Origin: Lampris incognitus | Taxonomy: Eukaryota; Chordata; Actinopteri; Lampriformes; Lampridae | Assembly: GCF_029633865.1 (NCBI RefSeq) | Contig: NC_079224.1 | Location: 15,962,890-16,026,889, forward strand | Length of the DNA stretch: 64,000 nucleotides | Reading direction: 5' to 3' | Shown here: positions 11,724 through 21,897 of the stretch, in pieces | Numbering within the stretch: position 1 is the stretch's first letter | How the letters are laid out: each line of letters opens with the position of its first letter | The notes under the pieces: model-generated | Told to the model about the DNA's origin: nothing | What the model saw: the letters and a program-made list of their open reading frames with translations, nothing else | Databases searched by the model: none | Position numbers and translations under genes: made by a program

Positions 11724-12590
11724 CTTGCAGTATGGAGACTAACAATGTGTGGCAATTCAAATACAGCACCACCTGGATGAACAGAGAATGAGATTAAACA
11801 ACACCAAGATGCATCCTACTACGGTAGTTGGCCTGCTACAACTTGTGGCTCGAAGTGGCATGTTCATTGTCAGCTACAGAAAAGAGCTAATCGTGCAATT
11901 GGCTCATAGTGTTATCCCCAAGTAGTACTACACCCAAGGATCTGGTCATAATTCAAATGAAGTCACATCAACTGGCTGCAGTATAGACTGACTTTTACTT
12001 GATAAAACCAAGTAAAATACTTCATCAGGGGACTTCAATATGCGTTATTATCAACCACAGCAACCATTTTCTATTCACTGTGAGGTTATTATTTCTCATG
12101 CTATAGAAATTCAATTATAACCACTGACTGTTTGGACTCAGCCCTGGCTGGAAGCGAATCCTTCCAGAGCAGGTCATGCTAGCTAACGCTAACTGAACGC
12201 CAATGTCACGACTTGATGGGGATGGACGAAAGCTTCGAGCGATAATTTTAAATTGCACTACGGCTATAGATGAATCTAAGATATTTCAAATGCCTAAATT
12301 TCGCTGTCAATATGTTATATCAACCATCAATAGGTTAAAGGGCCACTACCAGCACTAGCTATCCGTTAGCCAAAGAGGTAATGCTGACAACTACAATAAG
12401 CACAGTGCTAACCCAAGGCAGCCCTTTACTAGCAAATTAGCTGGTTTAGCTCTTATTCTAACATCGCCAAACAGGTTTCACGTTATCGACGATACGAAAT
12501 TCACCAATCCCAATTTCTACAAGAGCATACGCTGACAAAATGTTAATCCAAACGACAACAAATACCGTAGTAAATGAGACCACTGAGTAG

Positions 12591-12665
12591 CTCACCCACT
12601 GTTTGATCCCACTCAGCGGACAGCTGACTACAATACGTCACGCTGTCATGTGACCCAATCACATG
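12591..12665 (-). promoter_or_regulatory. Putative atp6v1h first (non-coding) exon and promoter
   Basis: On the minus strand a good splice donor (gtgagctac, starting at 12595) follows a short exon-like segment beginning somewhere near 12650, upstream of the coding exon at 11723. Just upstream lie an E-box palindrome-like site gtcatgtgac (12645-12654), a CCAAT (12655-12659), a second E-box cacatg (12660-12665) and an acgtca half-site (12635-12640). gtcatgtgac differs by one base from the CLEAR site gtcacgtgac bound by TFEB, which regulates V-ATPase genes. The transcription start is inferred, not seen. Confidence 0.45.
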
Positions 12666-12772
12666 CTGCTCTGCTTCAAGTTTGACAAGTCCTCAAGTTG
12701 TCGTAAAATCACTTTTATCCTTGGAAAAATTCCTCAAAAAACGTCCCAGAGCAAAGATAACACAAGAAACAC

Positions 12773-12860
<88 letters not shown>

Positions 12861-13047
12861 GGCCAGTCCTCACTTCTTTAAGGGTCTATTTTAGGGTTAA
12901 GATTTGGGTTTAGGGTTAGGGTTAGAATTAGGTTTAGGTTTAGGTTAAATTATGGGTTGAGGTTAGGCGTATAAATTCTGATGGTTAAGGTTAGGGGCTA
13001 GGGAACGAATGTAGTCAGTGAGGGTCGTCACAAGTATAGAAAAACAA

Positions 13048-13131
<84 letters not shown>
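12773..13131. repeat. Two (TG)n arrays flanking a degenerate TTAGGG-like block
   Basis: (TG)n runs at about 12776-12856 and 13050-13132. The ~190 bp between them contains repeated 'ttagggttagggttag', 'ggtttaggtttaggtt' and related units at 12885-12990. The arrangement TG array, TTAGGG-like block, TG array looks like one repeat unit rather than chance neighbours. Confidence 0.85.
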
Positions 13132-13136
<5 letters not shown>

Positions 13137-13141
13137 AGCCC

Positions 13142-13640
13142 TACAGACAAGTGACAAATTAAAGGAAAAACCTGAGTGCGTGACCCCTACAGTGAGGGAG
13201 TCCAGGGGCTCTGTTATGCTGTGGGGGCATTTTCCTGGCATGGTTTGGGTCCACTTGTCCCCTTAGAGGGAAGGGTCGCTGCAAACCAATACAAAGTTAT
13301 TCAGAGTGATCGTCTTTATCCTATGATGAGACATTTCTATCCTGATGGGAGTGGTCTCTTCCAGGATGACAATGCCCTCATCCAAAGGGCACGAGGGGGT
13401 CACTGAATGGTTTGATGAGTATGAAAATGATGTAAATCATATGCTATGGCCTTCACAGTCACCAGATCTCAACCCAGTTGAACACCTATGGGAGCTTTTG
13501 GACCGACGTGGTGGACAGCCCTCTCCACCACCGCCATCATCAAAACACCAAATGAGGGCGTATCTTGGAAGAATGGTGTTCATCCCTGCAGTACAATTCA
13601 GAGACTTGTAGAATCTGACAAGGAGCACTTGGACTGTGTT
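13142..13640 (+). pseudogene. Tc1-like transposase C-terminal fragment (second family)
   Basis: The plus strand reads, over two frameshifts, GSVMLWGHFPGMVWVHLSPL, then [20 protein letters not shown] with the second catalytic Asp, then [20 protein letters not shown] followed by VEHLWEL with the Glu, and PAVQFRDL. The N-terminal half and the left terminal repeat are missing; the left side abuts a TG array. It is distinct in sequence from the 2148 and 41211 elements. Confidence 0.8.
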
Positions 13641-14070
13641 GGACTTGAATGGACTGTGTTGTTAATTGTACTTTTTTGTTTTGATCTCTCAGTTTTTATG
13701 TTTTTAGTGGTATCGTTTTTAGGGAATTCTTGGGTGTGTATTTTTGTCTTCTCTGTTGCACTGCTGTGAGCTGGGAGAAACAGCATTTCGTTTTTATTTA
13801 TGTGCGCAGGTACATAGTGAAAATTACAATAAAATAAATCTTGAATCTTGAATCTTGGAGCTGTTCTGGGGGCTCGTGGTGGCCCAACACCTTACTAACA
13901 CACTTTATGTTTGTTTTACTTTTCATTTGTCACCCATCTGGGGATCTTGTTTATCTATAGTCTATGCATCTCTCTTGCTCTTTGTATATTTTTTTGTTTA
14001 TTTATCTGTTTTCAAGTGAAGAGCATCGCATTGCATTTTTATGTACAAACTGTGATAAATAAATAAAGAC
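13641..14070 (+). mobile_element. Two LINE-like 3' tails
   Basis: 13650-13860 ends 'aataaaataaatcttgaatc' with a short repeated tail. 13905-14070 ends 'gtgataaataaataaagact'. Both have the T-rich then 'gcatttcgttt/gcattgcattttta' wording of retroposon 3' ends in fish. No coding part is attached. Confidence 0.4.
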
Positions 14071-15304
14071 TGACTGATCCATTTATCCATTGACAAATAG
14101 GCATCGCAGATGAAAGTGGTTGACAATAGACATGACCGGCTCATGATTAACCATAAACTGAACCTCATGGGGCTGCGGCCAATCGATAACTATCAGCTGT
14201 TTTTGCAGCTGCTGGTTTGTTTCAGCTGACAGGGTCAAAGAGGGCTGAAGTCACTTTCTTGCTCTCGGCGAAGAACTTTGATAAGTCCTCACCCTGTGAG
14301 TGAAACCATCCGTTGAAGCACATAGGAAGTGACTCAGTAACATCCGAAACAAAACAAACCCACAACTGTAACTTCTCTTTCCCACATGCTGAGTAGAGTC
14401 AGGGCCCATTGAAACGGTGCTGGGTGTACACTGAGAGCGTCATGTTTCCCCGTCAAAGTCCATTTACCATCATATTACATGTACGGTTATTGTTCAGAAT
14501 TCATCAAGCATCAGAGTTGCATGATAAAGGAATACAGTTTGTCATTAGTCCTTCTTGTCCATCTCCCTCAGACACTAAGACCTCCTAGCTTAATCTGGAC
14601 TAAGCTGGTGAGATGCAGTCAAGGAGGAATCAGGATTGCATTCAGTGGGAACATAGTTGTAATCCCCTTCTGCCCTCGCCACTGTAAACACTCGTCTCTT
14701 GTCTCTTGTTAGAGTTACCGATGTTTCGTCATCGTCTTTTTATCTTTTTTTTGCTGGTTTTTTCTTCATTTTGATACAATGTGAATCAGAAAGAACACAG
14801 GGCCAACATAGAGGGTGCAGAGAGTGTGGTTCGCCTATGATTTTAGATAGGCTCGCTGACAGACCTCATGTAGGGAGTGGGGCGCTGTAGATGGAGCATG
14901 CCCTGCGTTAGAGGGGTGCGACGGTGGGAGATCAGGCCCACATCGGCTCTGCGGGGGATCGGTCACACCAGGGCCCTAATGTGGCAGCGGATACAGGGAC
15001 TGGCTCAGGCCTGCCGCCATGGTGTGAGCTGTCAGGCTGCAGGAAGCTACAACGACCATGCCCAGGACAGTGAGGAGCAGGAGATGGTGTTCCTTGAGGT
15101 AAAGACACAGTACCACTTCACCATCACAACCATCAGCCTCATTTGCATTGTTTGCAATGTTGCATTGTTGCATTTGCACTGACAGGTAAATAGTAACTTT
15201 GAAGGCAATCCTGTATACATAGGTTAATTCTTGGGGGGAGGGGGATACAATGATAACCAATTTGATTACTAGGTCAAGATTACTTAAATTTATTGGTCAA
15301 AGTA
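14071..15304. other. No gene recognised
   Basis: Several short ORFs exist, the longest being 101 codons at 14877-15182 on the plus strand. None has a recognisable domain, and they overlap in different frames. The stretch 14780-15110 is more GC-rich than its flanks. I see no splice-supported coding pattern. Confidence 0.4.
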
Positions 15305-15640
15305 AATGCATTGCATAGTCAAGTCAAGTCAATTTTATTTGAAAAGCCCAGCATCACAAATTACAAACGTGCCTCAAGGGGCTTTACAGCAACACAACAT
15401 CCTCTCCTTAGACCCTTGCATCGCGTAAGGAACAACTCCCTAAAAAAAAATTTTTTTTAAACCCTTTAGCAGGGAGAAAAAAAACAAAACAGGAAGAAAC
15501 CTCAGGGAGAGCAACAGAGGAGGGATCTCTCTCCCAAGATAGACAACATGCAATGGATGTTGTGTTTACACAATTTACACAATACAACATTGAAAGAGGA
15601 TAACACAGTAACTGTTTCAGATCAAAGGTTGCGAACAATG
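15305..15640. mobile_element. Interspersed repeat of fish type (SINE-like or MITE)
   Basis: It begins 'aagtcaagtcaattttattt' and contains 'cgtaaggaacaactccctaa' and 'gaagaaacctcagggagagc' at about 15425-15515. An older, more diverged relative lies at about 26440-26660, with 'agcaaacctcaggaagagca'. No coding capacity. Ends are not clear enough to assign a class. Confidence 0.5.
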
Positions 15641-16440
15641 GATGTCACTTATTTTCTAACTCAATAAAAAGCTAGCCAAAGGCAATTAAATCCCATTGAT
15701 CCATTATCGACAACATTCTCATCAAGACCAGATAGACCAGTTTTTGAGATTCGGAGCAACCATGAAATTGATCACTGTCCTTCTAAAGGTTTCTATTGAC
15801 CATCAAGAATGACAAAGATGTGACATACATTCATCATGCTGTCTGCTGTGTTTAGCACACATAGGTTATTCTTGTCTGTAATTCTGTTGCCATTTTTTGC
15901 TTCTTGGGTGCCAAGACGTCCATTTAGGGAGGTACTTTCTGTCTGCACAAAGCTTAAGAAGATTAAGCAGAGTTGGCAAAGATGCTGTGTCTTGAAATAG
16001 TGTGATACAAACTCACAACAGATCTGGAGACAGCCGTTGACAGATCTGACTCGTGAAAAGACGCAAAACAACTACATTGATGGCAAGCAGGTTGCAAGGA
16101 TTTACGTCCTAATAAAACATTTCATGGTAGTCAGGCTGCTATAAATAGCCGTGATAGTCTTAAGACTATGATTTTCACTTTAGGCTGCAGATTAATTTGT
16201 GGTAAATGGATGAACGAGGATTTCCAATGGCTTTCGGTTGTACTTTTCTTTTGTACAACAATATGTTCATTAATAATTTCAAATTACTTCCAACAAGAAC
16301 GAAATAAGTGTGTTCTCGCCCAGCAAGAGAAATATCAAGAGGCAAATAGATTATTGTTCAACATTAAAATTAGGCCTTCCCTTACATGCCTGACATTTGG
16401 AAGATAATAACAGAATGCAAAGAACAATAATGAAATGAAA
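15641..16440. other. No gene recognised
   Basis: Unique-looking A/T-rich DNA. ORFs of 79-92 codons on both strands show no domain or codon pattern of a real exon. Confidence 0.4.
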
Positions 16441-16444
16441 AATG

Positions 16445-16968
16445 GTAACGCTTTACATTCATTGCATGTAATAAGTGTTAGTTAATCAGTAATAAGGTCC
16501 ATATGAGCCCTTATAAAATGCTTATTAGCATTATTATGTGTCGATAAGACTATAATAAGGGTTAGTTAATAGGTAATAAGATCCGTATAAGTCCTTATAA
16601 AAATGCTTATTAACATAATTAAGACTAGAGTAAGGGTTAGTTAATAGGTGCTAAGGCCCTTATAATTCATAACTTTTGCATTTTGTGGACCATCAAAATT
16701 CTTTTACTAACTTTTAATCATGAGGTTCCTTACATGTTACGTACAAAGTTTTATGCAGATTGGACTTACAACCTAAGACAAGTGTGGAACAGTGGGCTTT
16801 GCATATTTTGCAAGCGTGACTGAAAACGTGTTTACGATGCTATTATTAACACCTTTGTAGTCTTATTAACAAATAATAATGTTAATAAGCATTTTATAAG
16901 GACTTATAGGGGCCTTATTACCTATTAACAACCACTTATTACATGCGCTTAATGTAAAGTGTTACCTA
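16445..16968. mobile_element. Palindromic MITE-like element with ~90-bp terminal inverted repeats
   Basis: The left end 'ggtaacgctttacattcatt' continues through 'taataagtgttagttaat' and 'cttataaaatgcttattagc'. The right end, read on the opposite strand, repeats the same order: ggtaacactttacatta, taataagtggttgttaat, cttataaaatgcttatta. The middle has extra internal copies of 'gggttagttaataggt' at 16559 and 16635. It has no coding capacity, so it is a non-autonomous DNA element; the superfamily is not assigned. Confidence 0.75.
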
Positions 16969-17024
16969 AAAAAACGTGTAAAATAATGATAAAATCAAAA
17001 TTAAAATACAAAAATCAAATGTGT

Positions 17025-17300
17025 TGGGGTGTCCGGGTAGCGTAGCTGTCTGTTCTGTTGCCTACCAACACGGGGATCCCGGTTCGAATCCCCGTATTGC
17101 CTCCGGCTTGCTTGGGCGTCCCTACAGACACAATTGGCCCGTGTCTGCAGGTGGAAAGCCGGGTGTGGGTATATGTCCTGGTCCCTGCACTAGCGCCTCC
17201 TCTGGTCTGTAGGGGGGTGGAGGGTGGAGCAGCGACCGGCAAGGCTCGGAAGAGTGGGGTAATTGGGCAGATGCAATTGGAGAGGGAAAAAAAGGGGGGG
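17025..17300 (+). mobile_element. tRNA-derived SINE, family 1 (internally deleted copy)
   Basis: The head is 'gtccgggtagcgtagctgtc' and the B box is 'ggttcgaatcc' at about 17081-17091. The conserved body 'acacaattggcccgtgtctg' follows, and it ends in a G/A-rich tail. Relative to the copies at 21484 and 36147 about 110 bp in the centre are missing (the part around 'gtgaaactcctcactgtcag'). Eight copies of this family lie in the window. Confidence 0.85.
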
Positions 17301-17960
17301 TCAAGAGAGTTTCTCTGCTTTCACAGGGGTTCCCCTATTGTTCTATTCATGGCCTCCTGTCATTTAGTACATCATTGACAACCTCAAAGACCCAGTCCAC
17401 ATGGAAGACAACAATCCCGTGTTCAGGCACCTGCAGAGGACCACTGACATTTATACCTCGTCCACTACACTCATCATACTACTTAGAGCTACAGTCTCCA
17501 TATATTGTATAAAAGGACCCCAGACGTTTTCAAAGAGTGGTTGTTTACCTTTAATAATGTCCGTTTTCTCCTCTAGAGGTAAAGTTGTGCACAGTTCTTT
17601 CATCCAATTAATTAATTTTGGTTTTCTCGTCTTCCTCCTCCAAGAGAGCGAGATAACTAATTTTGCAAGCAGTAAACAAAGATGCAAGGCAGCAGTATCT
17701 TTCCTAGGTGTGTGATGTTTATCAGGCTGTGAACCTAAAATGAAAAACTTAGGGTCAAGTGTATGCCCAATGCACTCTCCAGAGTTTGTTTAATCTCCCT
17801 CCAAAACCGTTTCACTTTAGCTCATTCCCAAACACAGTGGGGAAAAGGTCCCTTTCTCCTGTCCACACATGATATGCAAGTCTGGGTTTGCATCATTGTA
17901 CTTATTACGCTTTTCTGGCGTTACAGTATTTTCATCAGCCAGTTATATTGCAGCAATACA
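17301..17960. other. No gene recognised
   Basis: Contains a 104-codon ORF at 17401-17715 (plus) that matches nothing I know. Its antisense frame is open too, which argues against coding. It may be the remnant of a LINE (a 'FSRGKVVH' type stretch), but I cannot support that. Confidence 0.35.
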
Positions 17961-18571
17961 CCCATTTCACGCCGCGGCCATCTTGGATTTTAAAAAAACC
18001 AAGTGGTGGGAACTTAGCCACGACCCCTTCTTACTCAGTCGGAAATCAATGCAGCCGGGGCCAGCAGCAAACATGGTTTGGACTACCAACCTCGAGCACC
18101 TACAGTCATTTACCACAATATGAAAACTAAGCTGGATCTTTTCTTTTCCGAGTACTTTCTGCCTCTCCTGTGCCAGTGAGGAGAGACACACACACAGGGC
18201 TGTATTCAAAGAAGCTGTCTAATCACAATAAAGTAAAAAATAAGATACATTTCATTTTTATGCTGTACATTCAATATTTATAAATTAGATTGTCCCATCT
18301 ACAATATTTTCATTCTTTGTCCTTTAACTTTAACAAAACTGTTGGTTCATTTTAAACTAAAATATGTTTGGTCAACTGTCATTCTGTTGTAGCAATAAAC
18401 TGGAACTCACTACCAACTCAAATCATCAATTGTTTATTAAACTAAGATAGTGATTGCTCATCTCAAGGTGTGGGCTAAAAAATGGGACTGTACTGAAATG
18501 AAGTTAAATATGTTTCAATCTATCTAAGGTTTGTGTGCACTATTTTCTTGTCAGCTGAATTTAACAAAGGT

Positions 18572-19910
18572 TTAAAACAGTGGTCCCTGAAAATTTGTTA
18601 GGAGAGCACACACAGTCCACAGTTGGTTGACTGTTCCACTTAGTGAAAGGGGTATGACTCCATCAAAAATGTGGTACTCCTTTATGCGTCTTACTGACCG
18701 TTCAACATGTATTCTCAAGCCAGCAATACTCTGTGTGTCTGTGAGCTCATCACAGCTAAACTGTCCACTTGGGCCTAAAAATGCAGGGATGACAAGTTTT
18801 ACATCTAATTCATCGAGCAGGTCTTTGATAAGGAAGCCCTTATCGGCCATGACCTCATCACCTGACTCTAAGAGGTCCAGAACACCTGACCTCTTAGTTA
18901 TCTCCTTATCAGAAATACATCCTGTGTATAGATTACTTACCAGGCTAACTGACCCTGAGGGAGTGATCCCAATTAGGGATTTCAGTGTAGTGTTACTTTT
19001 ATAATGGGAGTATGTCATGGTATTCAAAACCTTCGAACTAGCTGTCTCGATGCGGATCTCTGTGCAGTCTAGTATCACTCTTGTGTTTGGGTAGAATTCC
19101 CTGAATACTGGTGGCATTAGCTCATCTACTGCTGCTCTACTAGGCCATATTGGGAGGGTCCCTAACATAAAGAGCAAATAGTTGGCCCACGTTGTACAGT
19201 TCCTGCTGACTGTGGCCGGCGACACATTGAATCGTACAGATAAATCCAGAGCAAAAAAGCCCTGCCTCACACGGCACAAGAACAGGAAAAACTGATCAAT
19301 CAGCGATAAATGCTCTGCATGGAAGCCAGACACAGAAATGTGTTCTAGGTTATGGCTGTTCCTTTGCATTTGAGTCCATCGCACCATGGACTCTGCAGTA
19401 GGCTGTAAAGCTAGGAAGAGTGCTTTGAGGGTGTGGTAATCCTTAAAACCAGTGTAAAACCTGATCAGATTGGGCACACACTGGAAGCATTCTAGACCAA
19501 AACGCTCACTTTTCAACTTTTTATTTTCGTCCTCCAGGAAAGCGATGCATTTCTTTACTGCGTCAAGCTGGTCTTCCACAGAAAGGGGCTTCACGTCGTA
19601 GTCATGATCAGGTAGAGTCGCCCAAACCTCACTGGACACATGAGGATATGTCATACATGTGGGAAGCAATATAAAGTCACACATTTTCCTGTTATCAAGA
19701 TGATGTGTCAGAACAGAGCTATCCACTATTGAAAGATTAGTGAATTATATATATATATACATATTATACAATGCAGTAATCTACATGTTTGAAAAATTTT
19801 ATTGTACTGACAGTAACAACTCACCTATCTCCCTCATGTTCCTCTTCATGTTCCTCTTCATCTTCTTCCGCTATTAAGTCACCAATGCGACTACAAACAG
19901 GAGCAAACAT
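18572..19910 (-). CDS. ISL2EU-type transposase (DDE_Tnp_4-like), probable two-exon gene
   Basis: The main exon 19718-18572 is open for 382 codons. Acidic residues sit in the expected DDE blocks: VILDCTEIRIE, EVMADKGFLIKD and RIHVERSVRRIKEY. An upstream helix-turn-helix is suggested by SLIDQFFLFLCRVRQGF and FNVSPATVSRNCTTWANYL, and a coiled-coil-like stretch lies near LEDENKKLKSE. No ATG opens the main exon. A small exon 19910-19825 (MFAPVCSRIGDLIAEEDEEE..., acidic) ends in a good donor (gtgagt) and joins in frame to an acceptor at 19719 (ggatag), giving 410 residues. The splice is my prediction. The protein would bind the terminal repeats and cut and move the element; nothing in the reading frame forbids activity. 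Confidence 0.8.
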
Positions 19911-19994
19911 TTTTCAACGTCAAACTTCTGTCTCCCGTCTAATGTTTTAGTCACAGTGAAACTGGTCACCCCAATATTATTTAACTGGCTGTAC

Positions 19995-20085
19995 ATGGTG
20001 CAACCTCTGCAGCTCAATGCATACAGTAACGTTAAATGTAGATGCAACCTCTGCAGCTCAACGCATACAGTAGGCCTACATTTAC
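19995..20085. repeat. Tandem duplication of a ~44-bp unit
   Basis: 'tgcaacctctgcagctcaat' with 'gcatacagta' occurs at about 19998-20030 and again at 20042-20073 with one or two changes. It lies in the 5' flank of the ISL2EU transposase. Confidence 0.8.
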
Positions 20086-20284
20086 ATAATGTCTGCTGCA
20101 ATAATAGCAGGAGGAGTAAACATTTAGCCATATGGCATCTTAATGTGTCAGTTGAATTTAGGATGGTACACAGCAGTACGACATGTTGCTTCCAGCAGTG
20201 TTTTCAATGAAGTAAGAAGGGGGCGCGGCTAAATTCCCACCGCTTGGTTTTTTAAAAATCCAAGATGGCCGCGGCGTGAAATGG

Positions 20285-20829
20285 GCGTTTGTGAGCCCAG
20301 TATCGCTTGTTTGCAGTCACGTGATTCTGAAGACGCACGACATTCAGATGGAGGGCAGGAAGTGAAAAGTGGAATGGACGAGATGGCGCTAGTTTAGCCC
20401 GAACGATATTATGAGATAAAGGTATAAACAGAAAGTAAGATATGTTGGACATGATCCTTATGTTATGAAGTGGGTTTTTTTGACGAAGTGGTCACTGTTC
20501 ACACGCGCGTTATCCGGCTCCGCTCCTCCCGACCGCAGACGAGATTCGCAAGCCATTTCTTCCCGGAGTTTTCGGTTAGTTTCTTGCATCCCCCCCCCCC
20601 TCATGAACAACAACTTTTGGTACTCAATAAAAACCCCTTGTGGTTTCTCGGTTAATGACGCCAAACATAGGCATTTCGAAAGTTTGTGATAGTGCTTCCT
20701 ATGGAGAAAATCACTTCCGGTCCTCGTCTGTAGTTCGTGACGTCAGCACATGCTGTCTTCCGGTGCTCAGAAGGGGAATCCTCTTGAAAGTCTTCTCTCC
20801 TCAAGGCATCAAGTTTGAGTGAAGAACAC
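20285..20829. other. CpG-containing segment, no gene assigned
   Basis: It begins just outside the ISL2EU right repeat and contains a C-run at 20591-20600. The stretch 20640-20860 can be read on the plus strand as a weak THAP-like tail (SEEHFEDPSTAAG), but cysteines and the first half of the domain are lacking. I therefore leave it unassigned. Confidence 0.3.
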
Positions 20830-21400
20830 TTTGAGGATCCCTCAACAGCAGCCGGTTTGCATTTGCGTTTCCAAATTAGATAACAGGGGGGATCGAAAAA
20901 CACCGACTTTGAGAAAGTTTTTCACCTGTAGGTATTTGAGGAAATGTTTGAATGGGATATCATACCTGGCAACCAACTCCTCAAACGACAGTACCGTCCC
21001 ATTATCTGGTACCATGAGATCCTCTGTTGTCTTTGGACCTTTTTCATTCCACTTCATAAACCCTGAATCTGCTCTGCTTGGTGGGAAACAGTGGTCACCC
21101 CATATTGGGCTGAGGTGTGTGAGAGAGAAGGTTACACTTAAAAAGTTCTTAACCTGACAAGGACAACTATTCAACTATTTAAAGACATAAAGTAAATGAA
21201 AATGTTGTGAGCCGTTCCAGAGAGCCACGAGAACATTGGGATAGATTCCTGAGGCGGCTCCAGGACTGGGAGGACAGGAGTCAGATGAGGTCGTTCTCGT
21301 GTACAACCATGTTCTTTTGACAAAACGTTGAACCAGAATGGGGGGCCAAATGCTTTCCATTTAAGCAGAGAGCTGCAATCCGTGACTTTCCTCACTATTC
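20830..21400 (-). mobile_element. L1-type LINE ORF2 C-terminal fragment
   Basis: On the minus strand 21157-20842 reads FMKWNEKGPKTTEDL, LSFEELVARYDIPFKHFLKY then LQVKNF. This pattern is typical of the region downstream of the reverse transcriptase in fish L1/Tx1-type ORF2. Sequence upstream (21395-21171) is frame-broken but continues the same domain (SLLKWKAFGPPFW). It is a dead fragment that the ISL2EU element may have landed beside. Confidence 0.65.
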
Positions 21401-21483
21401 TATCCGTTTAACACACCACAGACGATCAATATTACGGTAGGATAATGTTCCACTATAGTTGTGTCATCACTTCACCCGTGTTC

Positions 21484-21897
21484 CCATCCGGGTAGCGTAG
21501 CGGTCTATTCCGTTGTCTAGCAACACGGGGGTCGCCGGTTCGAATCCACGTGTTACCCCCGGCTTGTTCGGGCGTCCCTACACACACATTGGCCGTATCG
21601 GCGGGTGGGAAGCCGGATGTGGGTATGTGTCCTGGTCGCTGCACTTAGCGCCTCTTACGGGGGGGAATAGCGTGATCCTCCCGCGCGCTACACCCCCCTG
21701 GCGAAACTCCTCACTGTCAGGTGAAAAGAAGCGGCTGGCGACTCCACATGTATCGGAGGAGGCGTGTGGTAGTCTGCAGCCCTCCCTGGCTCGGCTTAGG
21801 GGGTGGAGCAGCGACCGCGACGGCTCGGAGAGCGGGATGATTGGCCAGGTACAACTGGGGAGAAGAAGGGGGAACCGGGAACCCCCCCCCAAAAAAG
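21484..21897 (+). mobile_element. tRNA-derived SINE, family 1, full length
   Basis: The head is 'ccgggtagcgtagcggtcta' and the B box 'ggttcgaatcc' lies at about 21537-21547. The conserved body includes 'gtgaaaagaagcggctggcg' and 'ctccacatgtatcggaggag', and it ends in a C/A-rich tail. It is the best preserved plus-strand copy for defining the family. Confidence 0.9.

Larger units (their letters stand above)
17961..20284 (-). mobile_element. ISL2EU (PIF/Harbinger-related) DNA transposon, nearly complete
   Basis: Terminal inverted repeats of about 75 bp: the left starts 'cccatttcacgccgcggcca' and runs to about 18030; the right is its near-exact reverse complement, ending at about 20284 ('aagatggccgcggcgtgaaa' then 'tgggcg'). 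They share 'ggtgggaacttagccacg' as well. Inside is one long minus-strand transposase ORF with a short upstream exon. The YqaJ-type exonuclease gene and the THAP zinc finger that full ISL2EU elements can carry were not found. The single long uninterrupted ORF says this insertion is young. Confidence 0.8.

Noticed and set aside
12663-13266. Cys-Val and Thr-His repeat ORFs
   Set aside because: These are translations of (TG)n/(CA)n arrays, not proteins.
14877-15182. Arg/Trp-rich 101-codon ORF
   Set aside because: No family recognised, the antisense frame is also open, and it is not bounded by convincing splice sites.
17025-17110. tRNA gene from the A and B boxes
   Set aside because: The box-bearing head belongs to a repeated SINE body present eight times; cloverleaf stems are not maintained.
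20640-20860. THAP zinc finger for the ISL2EU transposase
   Set aside because: Only a tail resembling SEEHFED is visible. The C2CH ligands and the first half are missing, and it lies outside the right inverted repeat on the opposite strand.
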